Shown piece by piece: positions 46,373-56,406 of a DNA stretch of 64,000 nucleotides. Positions within the stretch are counted from its first letter, which is position 1, and each line of letters opens with the position of its first letter. Location: NCBI RefSeq assembly GCF_000724545.1, contig NZ_JHBV01000032.1, forward strand, positions 1 to 64,000, written 5' to 3'. A program made the position numbers and the translations under genes. A model generated the notes under the pieces. That model did no database searches. It saw nothing but the letters and a program-made list of their open reading frames with translations, and was not told the DNA's origin. Source of the stretch: Aureispira sp. CCB-QB1 (GTDB lineage Bacteria > Bacteroidota > Bacteroidia > Chitinophagales > Saprospiraceae).

Positions 46373-47449
46373 ATGAAAGACAGCGCGGACAATAAAAATA
46401 GTGCTTTGCATATTTCCAAGGGCAAATCTATGGAATCTAATATTAATAAAAATTTCAAGCGAAAAAAGCGCCCTCAGCGTAGCTTAGACGAATTTTTGAA
46501 AGGGATATTAGATGGAAATAGAATTATCTTAAGCCAAGCAATTACCTTAATAGAAAGCACCCAAAGCAAACATCAAGAACTAGCACAACAAATAATAGAG
46601 GCTTGTTTGCCATACAGAGGGCAGTCTCTTAGAATAGGTTTGACAGGAACGCCAGGTGTGGGAAAAAGCACGTTTATTGATAGTTTTGGGCAGATTGTAT
46701 TAGCAGAAGATAGGCAGTTGGCTGTCTTAGCGATAGACCCTAGTAGTCAATTAACAAAAGGCAGTATTTTGGGAGATAAAACGCGAATGGAAACGCTCTC
46801 TGTTCATCCCAATGTCTTTATTCGTCCTTCTGCTGCGGGCGCATCGTTAGGAGGAGTGGCTCGAAAGACTCGTGAGAGCATTATTTTATGTGAAGCAGCG
46901 GGATTTGATACCATTTTTGTAGAGACCGTTGGTGTTGGACAATCTGAAACAGCCGTGCATTCGATGGTTGATTTTTTCTTATTGTTATTGTTGCCAAACT
47001 CAGGAGATGAATTGCAAGGAATCAAGCGAGGGGTTATGGAAATGGCAGATTTAATTGCCATTAACAAAGCCGATGGGCAAGCATTACCTGCCGCAAAACT
47101 AGCAAAAAAACAATGCCGAAATGGCTTGCATTTATTTCCTCCCAAACAAAGTGGTTGGGTAGCTACTGCCGAGCTTTGCTCCGCCTTAGAGCAAACAGGC
47201 TTAAATACTATTTGGCAACATATTTTAAGTTATCAAAATCAAACGACCATCAACGGTTACTTCTCAAAACATCGACAAGAACAGGCTAAATATTGGTTTG
47301 AGGAAAGCATTCAACAACAACTAAAGCACTTGTTTTATCAGCACCCCAGTATCAAGGAAATCTTTATAAGAATAGAAAAACAGGTAGTAGAAGGACAAAT
47401 ATCACCATTTAAAGCAGCAGAATTATTAATGCAATCTTTTGTAAACTAA
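46373..47449 (+). CDS. meaB: Methylmalonyl-CoA mutase-associated GTPase MeaB/ArgK family
   Basis: 358-residue G3E GTPase that protects and gates adenosylcobalamin loading of methylmalonyl-CoA mutase. Walker A is GLTGTPGVGKSTFID, the Walker B/ExxG region is ETVGVGQSE, and the base-recognition motif is NKADG. LAIDPSSQLTKGSILGDKTRMETLSVHPNVFIRPSAAGASLGGVARKT is the family signature. A basic N-terminal extension (NINKNFKRKKRPQRSLDEF) may mean the true start is at M20. The mutase is not in this window; meaB stands alone. Confidence 0.95.
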   Translation: MKDSADNKNSALHISKGKSMESNINKNFKRKKRPQRSLDEFLKGILDGNRIILSQAITLIESTQSKHQELAQQIIEACLPYRGQSLRIGLTGTPGVGKSTFIDSFGQIVLAEDRQLAVLAIDPSSQLTKGSILGDKTRMETLSVHPNVFIRPSAAGASLGGVARKTRESIILCEAAGFDTIFVETVGVGQSETAVHSMVDFFLLLLLPNSGDELQGIKRGVMEMADLIAINKADGQALPAAKLAKKQCRNGLHLFPPKQSGWVATAELCSALEQTGLNTIWQHILSYQNQTTINGYFSKHRQEQAKYWFEESIQQQLKHLFYQHPSIKEIFIRIEKQVVEGQISPFKAAELLMQSFVN

Positions 47450-47577
47450 CGAACTACCAGCATTTTCCTATTCTTGAGATATATTTACCAATATCTATTG
47501 TCTTATTCAAGCAATGTCGTATCAATTCATAAAATATTTTGTATTATATTAGAGCTTATACGAGGGAACAAGAAGAC

Positions 47578-48306
47578 TTATAGCCAATCTTCTCCATTTC
47601 TTTTGTTCCATTTTTTAGGATCTGTATAATCGATATATTTTCCTTCGGTTCTAATCATAAATTCTACCAAATCAATGCCCTTTTCTAAAATTTTATTTCT
47701 AAAGTCCAAATCAGAATTAGAAGGAAAAGCATACTTATCTAATGCTTCAACGGGAGTTCTAGGATGATTATGATAATGCCTCAGGCTGCTAATCTCTCTA
47801 GGATAATTGAGTAAATGATGTACCTTAACGGAACCAAAAAATTCTAAATCCGGTCGATAAGAGGTGTAGACAAAATTACGTGTTTGTTCTCCTATTCCAA
47901 ATGATAATAGAGACCACTCAACAGAAGTATGATCTGCCAAAAATTCAAAAACATTTTTAGCTAAGTTAAAGTTTGCTTGAAAACTGATTTGCATACCTTT
48001 ATAGTGTCGTTTATTCGCACGTCCTTTTAAGGGTAAAAGCTTTTGTAACACTCCTTTTTTAACAAGAATGTGTTCATTTCGGAGTTTATTATTCGCTTTA
48101 TTATAATTGATTTTCCCTTTTTTTCCCTCCACTAAAATCAATCGGTCAAAGGTATCTTTGGTCATTTTTGCCAAGGTAATACGACCGTTCGCATTGACCT
48201 TATAGTCATGTAAAGCATGCTGTGCTTTTTCGTAATTTTTAAGTGCATTGGTATTTTCTAGAGAACTGCACAAAAAACAAAAAAAGAGTAGTGTTCCGTA
48301 AATCAT
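47578..48306 (-). CDS. Secreted orphan JAB/JAMM-like domain protein
   Basis: 242 residues with a signal peptide (GTLLFFCFLCSSLENTNA). The C-terminal half has a full JAMM-type zinc signature: Glu130 in HTSVEWSLLSFG, His179-Asn-His181-Pro (RHYHNHP) and Pro195-Ser196-x-x-Asp199 (FPSNSDLDF), the E ... HxHP ... PSxxD order of RadC-like and JAB-like proteins. The VEWSLLSFG...TSY context resembles the JAB-like domains found at the C-terminus of Bacteroidota polymorphic toxins. Here it is an independent exported protein without RHS repeats, and no immunity gene is seen nearby. The N-terminal 80 residues are not recognised. Could be a peptidase, an isopeptidase-like enzyme or a toxin; unresolved. Confidence 0.65.
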   Translation of the reverse strand: MIYGTLLFFCFLCSSLENTNALKNYEKAQHALHDYKVNANGRITLAKMTKDTFDRLILVEGKKGKINYNKANNKLRNEHILVKKGVLQKLLPLKGRANKRHYKGMQISFQANFNLAKNVFEFLADHTSVEWSLLSFGIGEQTRNFVYTSYRPDLEFFGSVKVHHLLNYPREISSLRHYHNHPRTPVEALDKYAFPSNSDLDFRNKILEKGIDLVEFMIRTEGKYIDYTDPKKWNKRNGEDWL

Positions 48307-48896
48307 TTTATGGTACTTAGGTAAATAAAAAAATGTTTTTATAAGGACATAGAACTGCCTGTTAAGTAAAATGAAATTGTTGATTTACAGAAGATTGGAG
48401 ATAGGAGTGCCCCTCTCAATTTGTGTGTAACAATTGATTTTATTAACTCAAAAATAGCAACTAGAATAGGGAATAAATGAATGGCTACAAGATAGACGAT
48501 ATACTTGTAACTATGTTACAGATTTATTGTATTTGCTTTTTTTTAACAGCCTAAAAGTATTATTTAAGAAAAAATTAAGCATTGGCAGATTAATGGCACA
48601 TATTTTAGTTTATTTATTTGATTTATAGTTTTTTATAAGATGTTTTGCAGAGCAAAAAAAGCATCCATTATTGGATAATCTAAAAAAAACAGAAACCAAT
48701 AAACTTTATTATCAAGCAATTGATCTATTATGCTAGGTAATAAACTCAACTCAAAAATACGGGATGAAGTTCTCTAAAGTTCTAGATTCGGATGGACGCT
48801 TGGTTTTTATCGACTAAAATTCTTCTTGAAGAAAAAAGTGTGTCGAATAAGAACAAGCTTTGGTAAGAACCTTTGAGCTATTTAGTAGAAGTAGAT
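48307..48896. other. Intergenic region, 590 bp
   Basis: Between the JAB-like gene and the lipid kinase gene (both minus). It holds one small hairpin (TGTAAC 48506-48511 / GTTACA 48515-48520). No gene, RNA or promoter consensus that I can support. Confidence 0.4.
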
Positions 48897-49832
48897 TTAA
48901 GGAACAACGACATGAATGGCAGCAGGCAGCATGGTAAATTCAATAGGACTTTGCCCAAGCCATTCTCCATCGACTTCTACATAAGCTGGAGTGTCGGAAG
49001 GAGCCTCAATTTTGATATGTTTGACCTGTGCAGTTACAGCTTCTTTGTGATTAGTAATAGATCCATTATAAAATTGAGGTGCTCTAAGAATAACTTCCCA
49101 AGATTTTATGTTTTTGTACAAGCTCAGAGCAAATAGACCATCTGTAGGATCTGCATGAGGAACGAGATTGGTTCCACCACCATTATACTTACATTGCCCA
49201 ATGGTAATATTAAAAAAAGGATAAGAAAGTGTTTGACCATCAAATGTAATGGTAGCAGGTGTTGCTTTGTATTGAGTAATACAACGAGCGATTAGGTATA
49301 GATAATAAAACTGGCTATTGCCATATTTGGGGCGAGTCTCACTAGCTTTGGTGACAAAAGCATCGTAAGCTAAGCCTGCAACATTGATAAAAAAGCGTTG
49401 CTCTTTTTGTAGCGTGTCAATATGGTGATAGGTAACTTTCCCTATATCGTGTTCAATGGTCTTAGGTTCCAAGATTAGTTGAACTGCTTTTTTTAAATTG
49501 GTAGGAATGCGATGTGTTTTAACCCAATCATTGCCTGTTCCAATAGGAATAACGGCAAAAGTAATAGACGCGGGGGAAACTTGTTGCTGTGAAAATATAC
49601 CGTTGATAACTTCATTGACGGTTCCATCACCACCAATAGCAGCAATATGGCGATAACCTTTAAGAACCGCATAACTTGCTAAATGAGTAGAGTGTTGAGG
49701 GTAAGTACTGATGCCAAAGTCAAAGGCAATATTAGCTTGATTCAATAATTGTTGAATTTTCCTCCAAGACTTTGTTCCTCGTCCATTCCCTGCAATAGGA
49801 TTTATAATAAAGTACCATTGAGCAATATGCAT
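48897..49832 (-). CDS. Diacylglycerol kinase-family lipid kinase
   Basis: 311 residues of the YegS/BmrU/DAGK catalytic domain family. NPIAGNGRGTKSW and AIGGDGTVNEVINGI (the GGDGT ATP motif) are followed by PIGTGNDWVKTHRIP and FFNITIGQCKYNGGG, all conserved. It phosphorylates a lipid alcohol, probably diacylglycerol or a sphingoid/isoprenoid base, at the membrane. Cotranscribed with the upstream SDR (77-bp gap). Confidence 0.92.
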   Translation of the reverse strand: MHIAQWYFIINPIAGNGRGTKSWRKIQQLLNQANIAFDFGISTYPQHSTHLASYAVLKGYRHIAAIGGDGTVNEVINGIFSQQQVSPASITFAVIPIGTGNDWVKTHRIPTNLKKAVQLILEPKTIEHDIGKVTYHHIDTLQKEQRFFINVAGLAYDAFVTKASETRPKYGNSQFYYLYLIARCITQYKATPATITFDGQTLSYPFFNITIGQCKYNGGGTNLVPHADPTDGLFALSLYKNIKSWEVILRAPQFYNGSITNHKEAVTAQVKHIKIEAPSDTPAYVEVDGEWLGQSPIEFTMLPAAIHVVVP

Positions 49833-49909
49833 CTCTTACAGTTGTATAAAGCAACTCCCTAAAAATGGTTCTTTTAAAAAAAACTACTTTTAGAGAGTAT
49901 ATAAACAGA

Positions 49910-50764
49910 TTATTTGGCAGACAATTTATCTTTTTCAGGAACCGCTTGATCTTGTGGACGACCTTTGAAATTGTCCATTGTATTGTGTACTCCAAAGATT
50001 TTACCCGCAACAAAGTCAAAAACACGTTGTGGTAGAATTCCTTTTAGGATTGGAACGGATTTCACCATAAAAGGTTCTTGAAGGATGATCTCATTATTTT
50101 TGACTGCTTCCATTATTTTGTCAACAATGTATTCAGGCGTTAAGATTGGTGTCATAAATGGAGATTTTGCCCCATCAAACATTCCTGTGCTAATATAGCT
50201 AGGCATAACGGTTGTAATGTTAACTCCAGTTTCTCCACGCTCCATTTCTAAACGAACTGATTCAGACCAGCCAATGACGGCCCATTTACTAGCGGCATAT
50301 ACCGACATATTGGGATTGGCAATCAGTCCTGATGCAGAAGCAATATTGATAATATGGCCTTCACATTGGTCGATCATATCAGGCAAGAATTCTTTGGCAA
50401 TATGCATCAATGCAGCAGTATTAATACTAATTGTTTTAGCAATATCTCGGTGACTATGTTCTGCAAACGGTTTGCCGACAACGATTCCAGCATTGTTAAA
50501 TAAAATATCAATTGTGGTGTAATTGTCTTTAGCCACTTTTGCCGCTCGCTCAATATCCTCAAGATTAGAAACATCAACAACTTCTATATCCACATCGTAA
50601 CCCAAGTTAGCAAATTGAGATTGGGTTTTGAGTAGATTCACTTCATTGATATCCCAAAGAATTACTTTGTAAGCTCGCTGCTCCAAACAGCGTCTGGCAA
50701 TTAGTTTGCCTATTCCTGATGCGCCGCCAGTAATCAGCACGCAACGATTTTTTATTTGTGTCAT
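49910..50764 (-). CDS. Short-chain dehydrogenase/reductase (SDR)
   Basis: 284 residues from ATG 50764, which gives the family start TQIKNRCVLITGGASGIGK; an upstream in-frame ATG at 50830 only adds an unconserved leader. NAD(P) motif TGGASGIGK, NNAG in ILFNNAGIVVG, catalytic Ser in IASASGL and YxxxK in SVYAASKWAVIG. A C-terminal extension (IILQEPFMVKSVPILKGILPQRVFDFVAGKIFG) gives the size of the acyl/retinol-type SDR family that acts on lipid-like substrates. It is paired with a lipid kinase, so lipid modification is a reasonable guess (inference). Confidence 0.9.
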   Translation of the reverse strand: MTQIKNRCVLITGGASGIGKLIARRCLEQRAYKVILWDINEVNLLKTQSQFANLGYDVDIEVVDVSNLEDIERAAKVAKDNYTTIDILFNNAGIVVGKPFAEHSHRDIAKTISINTAALMHIAKEFLPDMIDQCEGHIINIASASGLIANPNMSVYAASKWAVIGWSESVRLEMERGETGVNITTVMPSYISTGMFDGAKSPFMTPILTPEYIVDKIMEAVKNNEIILQEPFMVKSVPILKGILPQRVFDFVAGKIFGVHNTMDNFKGRPQDQAVPEKDKLSAK

Positions 50765-50913
50765 AATATTGATTGATTTTGTGATACTATAAATATAATA
50801 CTTTTTTAGCAAAAAAGATTTGAGATTCATTGCTTTTCTGCTTTGATAGTCTTATCCTCGTATAGTCTTATGCTCGATCATAATCTATCAACTTGCTCAT
50901 AAAAAAAAGCTAT

Positions 50914-51837
50914 ATGTTTAACTTATCGTTTATAGAACATCCTAATACTCGTTTTAATCACTATGTCATTTCTAATAATACTGGAACAAAGGCAGTTATT
51001 TACCCAGAACTAGGTGCTTCTTTGCAGCAGTTATATGTGAATACTAAACCTGTCATTAACAATATTATAGGAACCACAAACGAACCTCAATTATTGAACA
51101 GCTCCTGTTCTGCTGTCTTATTTCCATTTGCGAATCGAATCAATAGAGGGCAATACGAATACCAAGGAGAACAGTACCAATTAGAGTGCAATGAAACGGC
51201 GAGAGGGCATGCCATGCATGGGCTAATTTATCAGCAGTGTTTTGATTTTTTAGATGCAGAAGTAAATGAAGAAGGCGCCAATATTAGTTTTGTATACCAT
51301 CAAGACCATCGTGCTGTTGGATTTCCCTTTCCCTTCAAAACCGTATTGACCTATCGGCTGACAGGAGATAGTTTGAGGCTAGAAGTAGATGTAGAGAATA
51401 CAGGAACAAGAAGTTTTCCCTTTAGTTTGGGATGGCATCCTTACTTTTATAGTCGAGATCTGGATAGAAGTACCATACACATGAATAGTCAACAACAAAT
51501 TCAGACAGATGAGACCATGATCCCTATAGGAATAAATACAGCTAGCTTTCCCAACCCTCTTTTGTTGGAGCAAGAACAATTTGATACAGGATTTATATTA
51601 GAAGCACCAGAAATACACTATAAAACGCCCGATTATCAAATTAGAATTTATATAGAGCAAGATATGACACAACCTTATGTACAGTTATACACACCTGCAC
51701 ATCGTCAAAGCATAGCTATAGAACCGATGACAGCAGCAACAGATTGTTATAATAATAACTGGGGAACCAGAGAGTTGTTGCCTCAAGAAACGTATAGAGC
51801 TACTTGGCAAATTGAAGCAAATACAACAGCATTATGA
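50914..51837 (+). CDS. Aldose 1-epimerase family protein
   Basis: 307 residues from ATG 50914 (the frame starts earlier with a TTG at 50893). Family signs: the N-terminal YPELGASLQQL, FANRINRGQYEYQGEQY, the catalytic-histidine region ETARGHAMHGLIYQQCF, and LGWHPYF. It interconverts the anomers of a hexose. Its last four bases are shared with the start of the next gene (ATGA), indicating tight coupling to the triple-fusion enzyme. Confidence 0.88.
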   Translation: MFNLSFIEHPNTRFNHYVISNNTGTKAVIYPELGASLQQLYVNTKPVINNIIGTTNEPQLLNSSCSAVLFPFANRINRGQYEYQGEQYQLECNETARGHAMHGLIYQQCFDFLDAEVNEEGANISFVYHQDHRAVGFPFPFKTVLTYRLTGDSLRLEVDVENTGTRSFPFSLGWHPYFYSRDLDRSTIHMNSQQQIQTDETMIPIGINTASFPNPLLLEQEQFDTGFILEAPEIHYKTPDYQIRIYIEQDMTQPYVQLYTPAHRQSIAIEPMTAATDCYNNNWGTRELLPQETYRATWQIEANTTAL

Positions 51838-54800
51838 AAGGGAAATACACTCTGTTAGAAGTTCCGATAGAGGACGCGAGGCAGGTCGCGTTAGAATTTT
51901 ATGGTATAGAGGGAAACTTGACGTGTCTGGAAGGTGAACTAGATTTTAATTTTAAAATTACAACAGCGAACAAGGAAAAATATATCCTAAAAATAAGTCG
52001 TCCTAATCCTGATGTCAATCAGTTGCATTTTCAACAAGAATTACTCAAGTACGTTGCGGATAATAAAGAAGTTGCTGCTCCTCGACTTGTATTGAATGTA
52101 GATGGAGACGGAATAAGTGTGTTGTCGGATGAACAAGGGCAATTACGTATGGCTCGACTATTGACGTGGACAGAAGGACGACTGTGGTCTAGTGTCAATC
52201 CTCAAACCGATGCATTGCGCTATCAATTGGGACAAAAGGCTGGAGCACTGACAAAAGCCTTGGAAGGTTTTGAGCATCCTCAGGCTCATCGAATATTGGA
52301 ATGGGATAATGCTCAAGTGGATTGGGTCTACGACTATTTAGATTTATTTGAAGGTCACCAGCGTGGATTAATGGAGCATTTTCATCAACTTATAAAAGTT
52401 CGACTACCCGCATTACAAACATTGCGCAAAGGGGTTATTCATAATGATATTAATGATAATAACATTGTTGTTACGAATGAGGTGAAAAATCCTAGTGTAG
52501 TTGCTCTAATTGATTATGGAGATGCTATTTATACACCTATTATCAATGATTTGGGGGTAGCAGGAATGTACCTTCCAACGGGGCAACCAGATGCTTTAGC
52601 TGCGATTTTACCTTTTGTAAAAGGTTATCATGAAGCCTATCCTTTGCAAGCCGAGGAATTAGCGTTGTTGTACAGCTCAGTTGCAATGCGTTTGGTTATC
52701 AGCTTGACCAAAGCGAAGATAAATCAACAAAAAGAGCCAGACAATCCGTACCATCAGATTAGTGTAAAAGCAGGATGGAAGGTGTTGGAGCAATGGTATC
52801 AACTTAATGAGTCTTTTGCAACTTATAGTTTTAGATCGATTTGCGGATTAACAGCACATCCGAACGAGTTTGATTTTCTTGCTTGGGCAAAAAAGAGTAC
52901 TTGGAAACTAACGACACTTTTTCCTAGTGTGTCAACGGCAAAAGTAGGACTAGTAGACTTGGGCTTGGAAAGTACTTTAATAGGACAAAAAGATGATTTT
53001 GACAATGTAGCTTGGATGAATTATCGCTTGTCAGAACTTGCTCAAGAACAATCAAGTACAATCTTGGCAGGAGGCTATTTAGAACCGAGATTCTTGTATA
53101 CGACCAATGCTTATAGAGAGGAAGGAAACAATGGATATGAATACAGAAGTATTCATTTGGGAACAGATTTTTGGTTGCCAGCAAATACTCCTGTGCATTG
53201 TATTGCGTCAGGGGAGGTAGTTTCTGTTTATAATAATGGAAATGAAAAAGATTATGGACCAACCATTATCATCAAGCATTTTTATGGAGGACAGAAATGC
53301 TTTTATACATTGTATGGACATTTGTCAAAGAAAAGTTTGACACAAGTCAAAGTTGGACAACAACTGGCGCAAGGTACATTAATCGGTTGGCTAGGAACAG
53401 AAAAAGAGAATGGTGGCTGGACACCTCATTTGCATTTCCAAGTAATGCTAGACTTGTTAGGAAACAAGTTTGACTTTCCTGGTGTTGCTCGTCCATCCCA
53501 AATTGATGTATGGAAGTCCATCTGCCCTAATGCCAATTGCTTTTTTGATGTGCCAGAATTAGAACCTATTTTAGTAAAAACAAATGAAGAACTAATTCAA
53601 TATCGAAAGGCACATTTAGGAAAAGGGCTCAGTCTGCAATATAAAATTCCTATCAAAATGGTGCGGGGAGATGGTGCATATCTCTTGGATCAGTATGGTC
53701 AAAAGTACTTGGATACTGTAAATAATGTAGCACATGTTGGACACGAACATCCTATGGTTGTTAAGGCAGGACAAAACCAAATGGCGATTTTGAACACCAA
53801 TTCTCGCTACTTAAATGAGCGAATCAATGCTTTTGCCGCGGAGTTGTTAAAGACCCTTCCTAAAGAACTTTCGGTTGTACACTTTGTCAATTCAGGAAGT
53901 GAAGCCAATGAATTGGCTCTACGAATACTTAAAACGGCTACGGGGGAAAAAGACATTATTGCCTCGGAGGTTGGTTATCACGGAAATACCAATGCCTGTA
54001 TTGATATTAGTTCTTATAAATTTGATGGCAAAGGAGGGAGTGGAGTCCCTGAGCATACGCACATATTTCCGCTTCCAGACACTTTTCGAGGAAAATACAG
54101 AGGTAATGATGCTGGTGTACATTATGCTCAAGAGGTAGAAAAGCAAATTGCCAAAGTGCAGGCTAAAAATAGAAATATTGCAGGGCTAATTATCGAACCA
54201 ATTATTAGTTGTGGTGGGCAAGTAGTTTTACCAACGGGATTTCTTAAGGCTGCTTATGCTGCTGTTCGAAAAGCAGGAGGCTATTGCATATCTGATGAAG
54301 TTCAGGTAGGATGTGGAAGGGTTGGAAAAGCATTCTGGGGATTTCAATTGCATGATGTAGTACCAGATATTGTAACAATAGGCAAGCCCTTAGGCAATGG
54401 TCACCCTCTGGCAGCAGTCGTTTGTACGCGCCAATTAGCTGATAAATTTGCCAATGGAATGGAATATTTTAATACTTTTGGAGGGAACCCTGTTTCTTGC
54501 GCGATTGGTTTGGAGGTGTTGCGGACGGTAAAACGAGAAGCTTTACAAGAAAATGCCTTTACTGTTGGGCAATACTTGAAAGATGCTTTGCGAAAGTTAG
54601 CGCTTCAATATCCCATTATAGGAGATGTTCGAGGAGAAGGATTATTTTTAGGGTTTGAATTGGTCGATCAAGAACTGACCCCCTTGTCTCAAAAAGCAGA
54701 TTACCTCGCAAATAGAATGAAAGAGCATAAAATCTTAATGAGTGTAGACGGTCCTCAAAACAATGTTCTAAAAATCAAACCCCCAATGGTCTTTGGTATA

Positions 54801-54866
54801 GAACATGCCAAGGAATTAATCAAACGGCTAGAAAAAATATTTCAAGAAGATTTTATGGTAGCATAA
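51834..54866 (+). CDS. Triple fusion: APH-like kinase, M23 peptidase domain, class III aminotransferase
   Basis: 1010 residues, no signal peptide. Residues 1-330 form an aminoglycoside-phosphotransferase-type kinase: His203-x-Asp205 in VIHNDINDNNIVV and Asp227-Tyr-Gly in LIDYGDA. Residues ~415-560 form an M23 (LytM) domain with its zinc ligands intact: His441-x3-Asp445 (IHLGTDFW) and His532-x-His534 (PHLHFQV). Residues ~585-1005 form a class III PLP aminotransferase: FVNSGSEANELALRI, Asp821 in SDEVQVGCGRVG and PLP lysine Lys851 (TIGKPLGNGHP). In animals the kinase and the aminotransferase-fold phospho-lyase (hydroxylysine kinase / phosphohydroxylysine or phosphoethanolamine phospho-lyase) act in sequence as separate proteins, so a kinase followed by a phospho-lyase is a fair inference. 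The M23 domain's role in the cytosol is unexplained. Confidence 0.88.
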   Translation: MKGKYTLLEVPIEDARQVALEFYGIEGNLTCLEGELDFNFKITTANKEKYILKISRPNPDVNQLHFQQELLKYVADNKEVAAPRLVLNVDGDGISVLSDEQGQLRMARLLTWTEGRLWSSVNPQTDALRYQLGQKAGALTKALEGFEHPQAHRILEWDNAQVDWVYDYLDLFEGHQRGLMEHFHQLIKVRLPALQTLRKGVIHNDINDNNIVVTNEVKNPSVVALIDYGDAIYTPIINDLGVAGMYLPTGQPDALAAILPFVKGYHEAYPLQAEELALLYSSVAMRLVISLTKAKINQQKEPDNPYHQISVKAGWKVLEQWYQLNESFATYSFRSICGLTAHPNEFDFLAWAKKSTWKLTTLFPSVSTAKVGLVDLGLESTLIGQKDDFDNVAWMNYRLSELAQEQSSTILAGGYLEPRFLYTTNAYREEGNNGYEYRSIHLGTDFWLPANTPVHCIASGEVVSVYNNGNEKDYGPTIIIKHFYGGQKCFYTLYGHLSKKSLTQVKVGQQLAQGTLIGWLGTEKENGGWTPHLHFQVMLDLLGNKFDFPGVARPSQIDVWKSICPNANCFFDVPELEPILVKTNEELIQYRKAHLGKGLSLQYKIPIKMVRGDGAYLLDQYGQKYLDTVNNVAHVGHEHPMVVKAGQNQMAILNTNSRYLNERINAFAAELLKTLPKELSVVHFVNSGSEANELALRILKTATGEKDIIASEVGYHGNTNACIDISSYKFDGKGGSGVPEHTHIFPLPDTFRGKYRGNDAGVHYAQEVEKQIAKVQAKNRNIAGLIIEPIISCGGQVVLPTGFLKAAYAAVRKAGGYCISDEVQVGCGRVGKAFWGFQLHDVVPDIVTIGKPLGNGHPLAAVVCTRQLADKFANGMEYFNTFGGNPVSCAIGLEVLRTVKREALQENAFTVGQYLKDALRKLALQYPIIGDVRGEGLFLGFELVDQELTPLSQKADYLANRMKEHKILMSVDGPQNNVLKIKPPMVFGIEHAKELIKRLEKIFQEDFMVA

Positions 54867-54869
54867 CAG

Positions 54870-54906
54870 AAGAGGATTTGTTCATCATCAACAAATCCTC
54901 TTTATA
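54870..54906 (+). terminator. Terminator after the triple-fusion gene
   Basis: Perfect 13-bp arms AAGAGGATTTGTT (54870-54882) and AACAAATCCTCTT (54890-54902), 7-nt loop, then a short T-rich tail. Sits in the 64-bp gap between convergent genes. Confidence 0.75.
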
Positions 54907-54930
54907 ATCTTTATAAAAATAAGCATTAAC

Positions 54931-56073
54931 CTAATCTACAATCATTGTAGTGGTATCGAGTTGTTGTTGAATAATGTTTTCAGGCAGTTCACGATACTCA
55001 TACTGTTGATTGCGCAGCTGAGGCTCAAAACCAGCCTCTTTGATCGCTTTTTGAATGCCATCAGCAGTAAAGCGGAATGCCGCACCAGCAGCTGACACAA
55101 CGTTTTCTTCTATCATAATGGAACCAAAGTCATTGGCACCTGCATGCAAACAGGCTTGAGCTACTTGTTTGCCAACTGTTAGCCAAGAAGCTTGTATATT
55201 GACAATGTTAGGCATCATAATTCGACTCATCGCAACCATGCGGATGTATTCGTCCCCAGTATAGGTACCACGCTTATTGACCAAGCGTTTCAAGATGGTA
55301 TCTTCGTCCATAAATGGCCAAGAAATAAACGCCAAGAAACCTTTTGCATGTGCAGGTTTTTTATCTTGAACCTCTCTAGTCCAAACCATGTGTTCCATTC
55401 GCTCATAATTGGTTTCAATATGCCCAAACATCATAGTAGCGCTAGTGGTAATATCCAATTGATGAGCCGCTTCCATCACCTCTAACCATTCTCGACCAGA
55501 GCATTTACCGCGAGATATTCTTCGGCGTACTCGGTCGTTTAGTATTTCTGCTCCAGCGCCAGGCAAAGAGTCTAAACCAGCTTCTTTTAAAGCTTGAAGT
55601 ACTTCTGTATGGCTTGCTTGTTCTAATTTTGCAATATGCGCAATTTCTGGAGGTCCTAAGGCGTGTAACTTTAGGTTGGGGTAGAGTGTTTTTAGTTCTT
55701 TAAATAAATTGGTATAAAAATCGAGCCCCAAATCAGGGTGATGCCCTCCTTGCAGTAAAAGTTGTTCACCACCATATTTAAACAACTCATCTATTTTCTG
55801 TTTGTACTCAGGAATAGTAGTCACATAAGCCTCGCCGTGCTTGGGTCTACGATAAAAGTTGCAAAATTTACAATTGGCAATACAAACATTGGTTGTATTA
55901 GAATTGCGATCAATAATCCAAGTCACTTTATTGTGCGGGACATGGTGTTGTTTTATTTTGTTGCCAACATACATTAATTCTGCTGTTGTGGCATTTTCAA
56001 ATAAAAATACTCCTTCTTCAGCTGTTAAGTATTCTAATTTTAAGGCACGTTGAAGCAAATTATCTACCTGCAT
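54931..56073 (-). CDS. mqnC: Cyclic dehypoxanthinyl futalosine synthase (radical SAM)
   Basis: Closes the spiro ring in the futalosine pathway to menaquinone. The 380-residue radical-SAM enzyme has the cluster motif CIANCKFCNFYR (C-x3-C-x2-C), and the MqnC/CofH-type features QGGHHPDLGLDFYTNLF, LPGAGAEILNDRVRRRISRGKC and SATMMFGHIET. The spacing and GAGAEIL match MqnC rather than CofH. No other mqn gene is adjacent. Oxygen respiration with menaquinone fits the heme A synthase elsewhere in the window. Confidence 0.92.
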   Translation of the reverse strand: MQVDNLLQRALKLEYLTAEEGVFLFENATTAELMYVGNKIKQHHVPHNKVTWIIDRNSNTTNVCIANCKFCNFYRRPKHGEAYVTTIPEYKQKIDELFKYGGEQLLLQGGHHPDLGLDFYTNLFKELKTLYPNLKLHALGPPEIAHIAKLEQASHTEVLQALKEAGLDSLPGAGAEILNDRVRRRISRGKCSGREWLEVMEAAHQLDITTSATMMFGHIETNYERMEHMVWTREVQDKKPAHAKGFLAFISWPFMDEDTILKRLVNKRGTYTGDEYIRMVAMSRIMMPNIVNIQASWLTVGKQVAQACLHAGANDFGSIMIEENVVSAAGAAFRFTADGIQKAIKEAGFEPQLRNQQYEYRELPENIIQQQLDTTTMIVD

Positions 56074-56406
56074 AATTGTCTTTTGACTGTTAGAGTATGG
56101 CTTTTTGTTAAAAAAGTAACGAATGATTAATAAAATATAACATACTCTTATTCTAAAATAAAGTTCTTTACATTGAGTATTGTCGTTTGCTTTCCAACAG
56201 AATGAAAAGCAGTAGACAATGATCAGTGAGTCTATAACATTAGAAAGAATGTGTAAGTTTGCTTAAACTTTCATTTTTTTCTGAATCTTTTGAATAAAGA
56301 TATTGTTTTTCTAAACAATACTCGATAGATTTTCCGTTTTTCCACTTAAAAAAGCAAGAAGAAAGCTATTCAGAGGCTTTTAAGGCAATTAATGGCAAAA
56401 AAAGAA

